From Rachycentron canadum (lineage: Eukaryota > Chordata > Actinopteri > Carangiformes > Rachycentridae): a DNA stretch of 64,000 bases. The notes beneath the pieces were generated by a model, which made no database searches, had not been told where the DNA came from, and was given only the letters and a program-made list of their open reading frames with translations. The position numbers and the translations under genes are program-made. Shown piece after piece: positions 1 through 33,507 of the stretch. The stretch covers positions 22,542,896 through 22,606,895 of the forward strand of contig CM076659.1 of assembly GCA_038496675.1 (NCBI GenBank), in the 5' to 3' direction. The first letter of the stretch is position 1; each line of letters starts with the position of its first letter.

Positions 1-531
1 TGACTCACAAATCCCTTAATTCACCGAACCAGAACAGGATCAGAGTTTGGATTTCATTTGTTTTTCCAGTGAAGAACCAAAGCTGTGACTGTGCTGTAAC
101 ATGGGTTCACCTGCAGCTCTGCTGTGTCCTCCTTTCCTCCAAGCTTTTGATTTTGATTGATATTGAAGAATGTCTCCAAATTTTACAAACATGAAATATA
201 AATGTTCAGATAAGTCAAAGTCCATTTCTACAATGTCTTTTTTGTCATCATCTTAAATAAGAGGTTCTGTTTTAGAGCCCCTCTCTCTGGAGGAAAACAC
301 TGAAGTTGGGAACAATAATGTTTCTCCAGGTTCCTCCAGATCATAGACAAATCCAGTGGAGCACAGAAGAAGGTTCTAAATATCACAGCGAGCTTTGAGT
401 CCGTTTGGTGATTTTATAAAGAACTAAAACCAAATGTCATGTCCTTCCAGCACTGAGGGACTGGGGGTCCTCATCACATCCTGCTCAAGGCCCTTGGAAG
501 GTTTGGCTCGGGGCCGTCCTCCAGGGGAGCT
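1..531. other. Flank downstream of the first zinc-finger gene
   Basis: This stretch lies 3' of the stop codon of the minus-strand zinc-finger gene, so its right part should be 3' UTR. I see no coding exon, RNA gene or repeat in it. I also find no clear minus-strand AATAAA (TTTATT on the plus strand), so the polyadenylation site is not placed and may use a variant signal or lie outside the window. Confidence 0.5.
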
Positions 532-3247
532 TCAGTCGGCGGGGACACACTTGTGCTCCCGCAGGCTCCTCATGGAGCTGAAGCAGCGGCCGCAGGAGGA
601 GCATCTGAACGGTTTCTGCCCGGTGTGGACCAGCTGGTGAGCCTTCAGGTTGTTGTTCTGGCTGAACCTCTTCCCGCACACGCCGCACTCGAACGGCTTC
701 TCTCCGCTGTGGACGCGCTTGTGTCTGACCAGGTTCTGCGACACGCTGAAGCTTTTCCCGCAGACCTCGCAGACAAACGGCTTCTCTCCGCTGTGTGTGC
801 GCTGGTGCAGGTTGGCGCTCGCCTGCGTGGAGAAGGTTTTATCACACTGCGCGCAGCTGAACGCTTTCCCCTCCGAGTGCCTGCGCCGGTGCGTCTTCAG
901 GTAGCTCAGGGAGCTGTAGCCGCGGCCGCACACGTCGCAGGAGAAGGGTTTGCCGGCGCCGTGCAGCTGCAGGTGAGTCTTGAGGACCTGGGCGCTGGTG
1001 AAGCTCTTCCCGCACTCCTCGCAGGTGTGGGCCTCGTGCCGGCTGTGCGCCCGCTGGTGGCGCTTCAGCGACGTGGATGAGGAGAAGCTCTTCCCGCACT
1101 CCCCGCAGCCGTGCGGTTTGATGCCGACGTGGCTCCTCTCGTGGACCAGCAGCGCGCTGCGCTGTCTGAAGCCCTTCCCGCAGGCGTTGCAGATAAACGC
1201 CCACTCTGAGCTGTGCACGGCGCGATGCACCTTCAGGTGTCCGGCCTGTGTGAAGCTGCGGCCGCACACCTCGCAGCTGAAGGCCCGGCGGCCTGAGTGG
1301 ATGAGGCGGTGGCGGCCCAGGTTGGCCGACACGCTGAAGCTCTTCCCGCAGGTGTCGCAGCTGAAGGCCCTCTCCCCGGTGTGGACGCGGCGGTGGACCG
1401 ACAGGCTGCTCCGACTGGAGAAACTGTTGCCACACTGCTCGCAGGTGTGTGGCCGCTCACCTGTGTGCGTCCTCAGGTGAGCTTTGAGGCCGCTGCGCTG
1501 GCCGAACGTCTTCCTGCAGACGCTGCAGGTGAACGGCCTCAGCCCCCTGTGCACGGTCAGCTGGTGGACATGGACGCTGCGGCGCGCGGTGAATCCTTTG
1601 TCACAGGTCGGACATTTGAATGGTTTGTCCTTCAGGTGCACTCTCTGGTGGGCGGACAGGTAACTGTGTTTGGAGAACTCCTTCCCACACTCCGCACACC
1701 TGAACTTCCCGCCTGTCCTCTGGCAGGTCAGCCGGTGCTGCCTGAGGCTGCACCTCGCCGCCAGCGTCTCCCCGCAGGCCGAGCACGAGAGGCCGAGCCT
1801 GCTGGACGCCTGGTGCGTCCTCAGGTGGCTGTGGGTGCCGAACACCTTCCCGCAGTGAGAACACCTGAACGGCCGCTGCTTGTTGTGGACGGTCAGCTGA
1901 TGGACCCTGACGCTGCTGTGAGCCGAGAAGCCTTTCCTGCACACGGGGCAGGCGAAGGGTCGGTCTCTGGTGTGGACCCTCTGGTGAGCCACCAGGTTGG
2001 TCCGCCTGGAGAAGCTGCTGCTGCAGATGCTGCAGCTGTAGGTCCGTCTGCCGCCTGCGGAAAGAGTCTGCCCTGATTGGCTGTGGTCAAACGCAGGTGC
2101 ATCTGATTGGCTCTTCACATGCTCTGCTGCAGTGGGGATGGAGTCATGCAGAGGCATGAGAGAGAGAGAGAGGTCAGCAGTAGCATGTCTATCAGCCAGG
2201 CATAAAGTGAATTAGGAAGGTTAAGTCTTTACCATCCTCCTGCTGCTCCCTCAGCCCCTGGTTCTCCTCCTCCTGCTCCCTCAACCCCTGGTTCTCCTCC
2301 TCCTCCTGCTCCCTCAACCCCTGGTTCTCCTCCTCCTGCTGCTCCCTCAGCCCCTGGTTCTCCTCCTGCTGCTCCCTCAGCCCCTGGTTCTCCTCCTCCT
2401 GCTGCTCCCTCAGCCCCTGGTTCTTCTCCTGCTGCTCCCTCAGCCCCTGGTTCTCCTCCTGCTGCTCCCTCAGCCCCTGGTTCTCCTCCAGCAGTCTGCT
2501 CAGTTGCTGCAGCAGAGCCTCACAGAGCCTCCTCACCACAGTCAGCAGCTCCTCCTACAACACAAACATTATTTCAGCTGTTTTAGTTTGGTCTCTTGAC
2601 TTAGCAGGGTGTCCAGGTTCTGACTGACTGAGTGACTGACTGACTGACTTCAGTGACTGACTGACTGACTGACCTCAGTGACTGACTGACTTCAGTGACT
2701 GACTGACTGACTGACTGACTGACCTCAGTGACTGACTGACCTCAGTGACTGACTGACTGACTGACTGACCGACTGACTGACCTCAGTGTGTGACTGACTT
2801 CAGTGACTGACTGACTGACTGACTGACCTCAGTGTGTGACTGACTGACTTCAGTGACTGACTGACTGACTGACCTCAGTGACTAACTGACTGACTGACCT
2901 CAGTGATTGACTGACCGACTGACCGACTGACTGACCTCAGTGTGTGACTGACTTCAGTGACTGACTGACTGACTGACTGACTGACCTCAGTGACTGACTG
3001 ACTGACTGACCTCAGTGATTGACTGACTGACCGACTGACTGACCTCAGTGTGTGACTGACTTCAGTGTGTGACTGACTGACTGACCTCAGTGACTAACTG
3101 ACTGACTGACTGACTTCAGTGACTGACTGACTGACTGACCTCAGTGTGTGAGTTTCCAGTCTTGAGTCTCTGGCAGATTTCAGTCTTCGCGGTCACCGTG
3201 AACTCCTCCCAGACAGAGGACACCAGCTGCTCCACACAGGGCGACAT
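532..3247 (-). CDS. C2H2 zinc-finger protein with coiled-coil repeat, three exons
   Basis: Exons, minus strand: 3247-3140, 2554-2233 and 2126-532, joined in phases 0 and 1, giving 674 aa. Splice sites are ACTGAG|GTCAGT, GTTGTAG|GAGGAG, GAGGATG|GTAAAG and CACTGCAG|CAGAGC. Residues 1-58 are a helical leader starting MSPCVEQLVSS. Residues about 59-141 are eight or more near-identical 10-11 residue units built on ENQGLREQQE, predicted coiled coil. Residues about 158-674 hold 18 finger units, mostly C-x2-C-x12-H-x3-H with TGEKP-like linkers. Unit 3 lacks the last His, unit 4 ends in Cys, and the last unit is degenerate (HKCV). It is probably a nuclear DNA-binding regulator, with dimerisation through the coiled coil as an inference. 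No KRAB or SCAN domain is visible. The start is the only upstream ATG that opens into a good donor. It belongs to the large teleost ZNF class and I cannot name an orthologue. Confidence 0.85.
2233..2554 (-). repeat. Coding minisatellite in exon 2 of the zinc-finger gene
   Basis: On the plus strand the unit is roughly ctccctcagcccctggttctcctcctgctg, repeated with lengths of 30, 33 or 36 bases, from about 2239 to 2490. All length steps are multiples of three, so the frame survives. The product is a run of ENQGLREQQE-like units. Differences between copies are mainly the number of Glu codons and QQ versus QE. The array looks young and is likely to vary in copy number between individuals. Confidence 0.85.
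2555..3139. repeat. GACT-based tandem array filling intron 1
   Basis: The whole 585-base first intron of the zinc-finger gene, apart from about 70 bases at its 3' end, is (GACT)n broken at intervals by cctcagtg, ttcagtg or cctcagtgtgtg. These give compound units of about 25-40 bases. The donor GTCAGT of exon 1 lies within the array, so the repeat itself supplies the splice site. The plus-strand motif is gactgactgacctcagtg. Confidence 0.9.
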
Positions 3248-3425
3248 GTTGCTGATTCAAACTGAAACAGTTCATGTGAAGAAACTGATCCCAATCTTCA
3301 GCGACACCGAAAACAGCTCTGTGCTTGTTATCACTGACAGTCTGTTCATTGACGGCAGCTTTTACGACAGGAGCAGCGGAGAGACGGCCGCCGGCCGCCC
3401 ACCGCCCCCTGCTGGACGGAGGTCA
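3248..3425 (-). promoter_or_regulatory. Probable promoter/5' UTR of the first zinc-finger gene
   Basis: Immediately 5' of the ATG at 3247 the sequence becomes GC- and CpG-rich at 3384-3420 (gacggccgccggccgcccaccgcccc), unlike the AT-rich DNA to its right. There is no TATA box at a sensible distance. A CpG-type promoter is inferred, and the start site is not defined. Confidence 0.4.
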
Positions 3426-4581
3426 AAGACACAGCCTCTCCATAATCAATCAACACATTCATGTACAAAATTATTTCAATATACATAATAATGCTACAAA
3501 AATTGTCTTATAATTTTGTCAATGAAGTTTAGTTTAAATATCTGTATATAAAAAGTTTCATTGTTAAGATGAATATTTTATAGCAAAACCAAATGTAATC
3601 ACAAGATTTTGGTATTTACATGTGATCAGGCAAAGTTCTCAATTATTTAACTTCGATCAAGAGTAAGGTTGAGTAAGAAATTTCTCCCTAAATATAAAAT
3701 ATAAATCCATAATAAAAAAAACAATATAAAATTGTTACTTAAGATTGTGTCTTGTTTTTATTCTCCATTTATGATAAAAATTGGTTGTGTGCATAAAAGT
3801 AGCCAAGTTCATGTTTATTCTAAAATGTTTATTTCTGTACATTCACATCAGCACAAAGTCTCTGACCTGATTAAAAGTTAATTAACTGAACAATTAACAA
3901 ATACATTAACAAACATACATTGTCAATATATTGTATGAGCTAAGCTTCAAACAAAAATCTATTAAATCTTTTCATATGATCTGAATATTTCTCTAGGAAA
4001 GAAAAATCATTTGGTGAGGATTAGAGCCACACCAGCATAACCATAATTCAGACTTTAGAATTTATCTTATATTAAAATTTATTCTCCGCTCTCCATGTAA
4101 TACTGTGGGTCTGATGCTGCTTTGACTGAGCAGCTGAATGTAGAAGCATAAACTACAGCTACAAGTTTCTAACATTCAACTGTAATAAAAATCTTTTTGG
4201 TATGAAACATGAAAGTTCAGAGAAATCTTATTAGCACTCCAGCTTTTGTCCAGATACCATTTCAGCTCATTTTATCTCAGATTTCATTTTCTTTCACAAG
4301 GCACATGTTGTTGTGTAGCTGTCAGTAAAAATAATCTTTGAGGAGTAAAAACACAATTCAGGGTAAAAAAAATTGTACATTTGAAATTTGATGTAGATTT
4401 GTTTTCAGAGGTTTTAAGGCTGATGTGATCTCTCTCTCTCCACATACAGGGTTCTCAAACTGGTTCACATCTTGTCCCTGAGATTAAATCTGTTTGATTC
4501 TGGTTCAGTGTTTGACAACAGACAGAAAATGTGTAACTGCACACAACTATGTGCTGATGTCAGAGCAGAGGTGGAGATTGA
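3426..4581. other. AT-rich spacer between the first ZNF and acss1
   Basis: No coding potential is seen. Plus-strand TTTATT hexamers, meaning AATAAA on the minus strand, occur near 3757, 3813, 3829 and 4078. Any of these could end the acss1 transcript, whose stop codon is at 4796, but none can be chosen from sequence alone. Confidence 0.4.
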
Positions 4582-4697
4582 ACACACACACACACACACG
4601 CACACACACACACAAACACACACACACACACACACGCACACACACACACACACACAGACACACACACAGACACACACACACACACACACACACACAC
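4582..4697. repeat. CA microsatellite in the acss1 3' UTR region
   Basis: An interrupted (CA)n tract of about 116 bases with a few G interruptions. It starts about 100 bases past the acss1 stop codon, so it reads as (TG)n in the mRNA if the 3' UTR extends this far. Confidence 0.9.
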
Positions 4698-4795
4698 CTC
4701 TGAAACCAGGACCAGGTGCTCATTAGCACCTAATGACTCTGAGATCACGCCTGACCAATGATGACATCATCTGTACCCGCCCATCCCCCTCCCTT

Positions 4796-28587
<23,792 letters not shown>

Positions 28588-28653
28588 CCAGAACTGAAAC
28601 TAACACACATCACGAAAACAACCTCTCTCTCTCCCTCCCCCCCTCTCTCTTCC
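28588..28653 (-). promoter_or_regulatory. acss1 5' UTR/promoter edge next to the gap
   Basis: Only 66 bases of upstream sequence precede the assembly gap. They include a CT-rich run (ctctctctctccctcccccc) that ends at the Ns. The transcription start and core promoter are probably inside or beyond the gap. Confidence 0.4.
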
Positions 28654-29053
28654 NNNNNNNNNNNNNNNNNNNNNNNNNNNNNNNNNNNNNNNNNNNNNNN
28701 NNNNNNNNNNNNNNNNNNNNNNNNNNNNNNNNNNNNNNNNNNNNNNNNNNNNNNNNNNNNNNNNNNNNNNNNNNNNNNNNNNNNNNNNNNNNNNNNNNNN
28801 NNNNNNNNNNNNNNNNNNNNNNNNNNNNNNNNNNNNNNNNNNNNNNNNNNNNNNNNNNNNNNNNNNNNNNNNNNNNNNNNNNNNNNNNNNNNNNNNNNNN
28901 NNNNNNNNNNNNNNNNNNNNNNNNNNNNNNNNNNNNNNNNNNNNNNNNNNNNNNNNNNNNNNNNNNNNNNNNNNNNNNNNNNNNNNNNNNNNNNNNNNNN
29001 NNNNNNNNNNNNNNNNNNNNNNNNNNNNNNNNNNNNNNNNNNNNNNNNNNNNN
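28654..29053. other. Assembly gap (400 N)
   Basis: Exactly 400 unresolved bases, with a low-complexity CT run on the left edge. The round number suggests an estimated or default gap size. Open frames drawn across it are meaningless. Confidence 0.98.
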
Positions 29054-32000
29054 TGTTCTCAGGTGACTGGATGTATGGAGTCACGTTGGTGCCAAACTCT
29101 GAAGTGTTTATTTAACGGGTCCAGGATTCTTCAGATCATTTCCTAGGAACTTTCTTCATAAAGTGAGCTGTCTTGTTGGGACTGCACCGTTGGGTGCTAA
29201 GTATAAGACACAACCTAAGATTAATGTTACATTTCAGATTTAAAGTTGACAATGCTGTAGTAGTTCAGTGAAGCCAGACATGTCTCCACAGAGCAGAGAA
29301 ACATTCATGTGTTTAGTGACTCTGTGGGGCAGGAACTGTTTTTATATTTCAGCCTATTGTAGTTTATATTTGGGGTCAGTGAATAATCTGATCAATTTTT
29401 AATCACTTAATTCAAAGTGAATTTGTGACTTCACACTGTATTGACACCCATTGTGATCCACATTAAATGAGTAAATAAAACATTATTAAAGGAACAGTAA
29501 TATGTTTCTTTTCACAATAAAGGCTTGTTTTGGGAAACAGTAGTACTACAGTGGTAGTTTCTTTCTAATAATCATTCCATTGTTTAGATTTTAATTTTTT
29601 TCCAAGTTCATTTTATTTTGAAAAACCACTGACTGTCTGTTTCAGTGTGAATGATCAACCTATCATCATACATAAACATCATTCCTGTCCAGCGTGTCAG
29701 TAAAGGTTCAATTTGATTAATGTTAGCCTGGTGATTTTCTTTGTTTTTGATGTGAAACCTGGAATAAAATCCAGTGAAGCATCAACAGGGTTAAATGATT
29801 GATGTGTTAAGTTTCATGTGTTCATCATGAGTTAAAATGCTGTTATATTAAGTGGGGCTTTCTTTTACTTCCTTTTATATTAAAATGGTGTTTTTAAGTC
29901 AAAATCTCCCTCTCAGGTCTAATGAGTGGTCACCGTCTCATGAGTTAAGAGTTATGTGATGATAAAACTACCACATGAAAAGGCTGATAACAATGATACC
30001 AGAAACTTTTATCATCAGACAGAACCTGAATTATTCAGGAACTTTCACAGACTTAAACAAATAAATATTCACTCTAAGGACCATCTTGTTGACAAATACA
30101 TTAAATCGTTAGAGTAAACATTTAAAATGGATCAATGAACCGTAATAAATCATAATAATAAAAAATATGAAGATTATGGAACCAGTTACTTGTTCTCATG
30201 GCTGCTGCCCCCTGTAGGTCTAAATGAGAACTGTAAGTATATAAATAATATTTCTATATGTCCACATATATTTAAATGTGTTTAACATTTATGGTGAAGT
30301 TTAGACTCAATCTCTCATCAAAGACATAAAGAAAAAAAAACACATTCACAAAGAAGAAGCTTAAAGATGCCAAGTTAATAATAAATCAAATAATAAATAG
30401 TTGCTCCAATCACAGAGCAACGTCAACTTCACACTTGTTCCAGAGCTTTTTATCTGGACCACACAGTCTTCATCAGCACCTAGAGATGATAATGGTAACC
30501 CTGTTGTTGTGTAACTGTAGGCATTCTATTACTTCACCGCTTGTTCATGAGGGAATGAGGGCTGAGTTGGTCAAAAGCTCCAGAACAAGCCTGTAAGCGG
30601 TCTTTGAGTGGAGGTCGTTTCGTCACATTGTTTCGGTCAGCCTCAAATATATACATATGAAAACAGAATCAAAAATAATAAAAAATAAATAAAGATTTAA
30701 AGAGAGAAACTAAACAGAGCTTCAAGACATAAAAACAATAAACAGGCAGATAAAACTATAAAGAAACAGACACACTGACACAGGATCAGATGATATTTCT
30801 GCTTCACCAGACCTGTTTGTTTTAGGATTTAACTCTAAGTAGATTAATTTAGTGCTGGTTCAACCTGCTGCAGTCAGATTAGCTGTTTGTTTGTCTGACT
30901 GATGACATTAATGATGATGTTAAGACCTGCAGCTTATTTTTTTAACCACTAAAACACAAATGTAAATCACCCGACAGAGCATTTTGTCTTCACAATAACA
31001 AGCATCAACAATCTGTCAGACTTATCATCTTAAGTTCAAACTGCAGACGTGAACCTTAACGCTACATTCTGTTGACAGTCTCACCTGCATCACTGACAAG
31101 AGGATGTTTGGAGTCTGGATTGATGTGGTCTCATCATCAAAATTTATTTTGCTGTGGATCTCTGCCCAAATCACAAGCTCCCCAGGCCACAAATGTAACT
31201 ATGCAGTGAAAAAAAACTATTCATATCAGAGCTGCATGATATGCAAAATAAAAAGAAAAAAAAAGTGATTTCTATTTCATTTTTCCTGAAAAATACAATA
31301 CAATGATGTGATTTTAGTTTTGGGTGTCATACCAAACAAACAGGTTCCTTTATGTCTGGAGTAATTTAAAGTCCAGCAGAGGTGTATTTCTTATCAAATG
31401 ATGCACAAAGCTGTGCAACCTGCTGCTCAACAACCTAACACGGGTTTAAGTGAAACCTGTTACAACAACATCCAGTGGACACAGCAGCTGCAGTTATTTG
31501 TGTGTTGGCTGTAAACAGCGTCTACACAGGCTGTGCAGGGAAAGGAGCTTCTGTTGAGGCGGCGTTCAGAGCCTGATGCAGCCTGTGTGGTTTACGATGG
31601 AAAAGTCTGTTCTGTCAGACGCGTGTCAGTCATCAAAACTGAACTGTTCCTTTAAACCTAAAACCACAGTTTCACTGCATCATCAGCACAAACTATGGTG
31701 AGTAAACTGGTGGATTGCTCCTTTAATAGAGAAACGATATTTGTGTGACCTGTGTCTCAGGATGTTTGGATCAGATAATCAGCTCTGTTGTTGGGTTTGA
31801 CATTTTCTCTACAGATTAACAGAGGATCATTAAGAGTCATAAAGGTGATTAATTCCATTGTACAAACACAAAGGTGGGATTAACTGTTGTATGCATCCTT
31901 TAATCTGACCTGCGGCCTGCAGAAAAACAAACAGTGTGAGAGTCACTGCTGGATCAAAACAGTCTGAGGCCTACAGGATTACAATTATCATCTGACCACA

Positions 32001-33507
32001 GCAAAGTGGGAATTATCTGCGATGAGGCCGCTGCTGAAGCAGATTAAAGCCTCCGCTGAAAACACAGCAATGAGAGACATTAGATATCAGATGGTGAATC
32101 AGGAGAAGCAGCAGATGAAAGGTCAGAAAACAGCAGCAGCACTGGAAACCAGCAACAACAACACTCTGTGGTCAGGTCTTCAGAGCGAGGTTCAATCAGC
32201 AGCCTGAGGTGCTTTATTGTGCAAGTCAGTCTCAAAGTGACATTTTCTCTGAGGCTTGAGACAGTACGAGTTAGTGGAAAACATTTCCCCACATCACAGA
32301 ATATGCCACAAAGAAACTGGACACAAACAGTTGAACAGTGGAAAAGGCTACCAACAATTTACAGGTCACATGACTCTGCTGTAACACCGGAGACACACTG
32401 CATGTGTGGCATGTCACGAAGGTGGAACCATTAATGGATTAGAGTGAACACAGCCTGCGTGAGACGTGTGGATCTGCACATGCTATGCATCCAGTGTGTC
32501 TTCTGTTGTAACCTCTCTCAGGGCACAGACACACACCTGTCACCTGTCCAACAAGGCGCTATTAAACCAGAAACCCAGCAGCTACCACTTCCTTTGAGAG
32601 GGAGCTAACCCGCTAATCGAAGCATCCTTAATGGAGGCTCCAGGGGAGCAACACCCTGACTTTTATCACTTTATGCTGCAGATAGCAGCTTACTCTTCCT
32701 CCCCTGTATCTGTAAGTACATGTGACACATCACTCCTTGCAGTCATGTGTCCTCAGTCTGAACAGAAAGACAAACTCAACTGGCAGTGGAAAAGTGGTCA
32801 ATCAGCTTTTATGGACAGGTTTACCTGGGTTCAAAAACCCAATAAACCAGACCAGAGATGAGTGAACATGTTGAGCTGATCAGTGAAGTAGAGCAGCACA
32901 ATTCATACAAATAGAATCACAATCACAATGTGGCCAAGTGCTGTATCCAAACTGCAGGAGGTGCATTTTTTTGCTAAAGGTAAAATGTGTTACAACATTG
33001 TTGTGCATTGTTAGCACCATAAGTGTTGTGGTGCTACAGAGATGCCCCAGACTACAGGTTGTATTCCACAGACATCCAGGAACATGTTTGTTTGGTACAG
33101 GAGCAAAAACAAATATCACATCATCATTTTTATATTTTTTCTAGTGGAAAAAAAAAAGCAAAAAACTGAATTCACATATATCTGCTAAAATAATTGCACA
33201 TGACTTTTTGCATATTGTGCAGCCCTAGTGTGTGATGTGTGTGGTGTGTATGGAGGCCAAGAGTCAACATTGTCTTTGTGTGTCTGAATGATCCAGTCAT
33301 GTTTTACTGCAGATAAAGACGATGGCTGCTGATTTACTGGGATTTTAAAGGCCACAGGTTCAGATTCAGTTATTTATACTGTGTCTCAGCTGATGCGTTC
33401 ATAGGTTTGTCAATGCAGTCACTGCAACAGCAGTTGATACTGACTGTATGACTTTAGTGTGTGACTGTGCAACCTAGCAAACTGTATCCCTAACACAATG
33501 ATGACAA
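29054..33507. other. Intergenic region between acss1 and the second ZNF
   Basis: There is no credible coding exon; open frames are short and lack family features. Two repeat-like blocks are noted, at about 31220-31330 and 32880-33235. The last part (about 33260-33507) is the probable 3' UTR of the second zinc-finger gene. The rest is AT-rich unique sequence. Confidence 0.5.
32880..33235 (-). mobile_element. Non-autonomous DNA-transposon-like repeat
   Basis: On the minus strand the block starts ctagggctgcacaatatgcaaaaagtcatgtgcaattatttt, a start typical of a very common fish non-autonomous element family (probably hAT-related, from memory). It ends near cacaattcatac at about 32897. A weakly related start (agagctgcatgatatgcaaaa, plus strand) occurs at about 31229. 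Confidence 0.5.

Noticed and set aside
553..1080. Long open frames antisense to the zinc-finger exon (also at 1297-2076, 842-1435)
   Set aside because: They are GC-rich shadow frames of the real minus-strand finger array, with no family features of their own.
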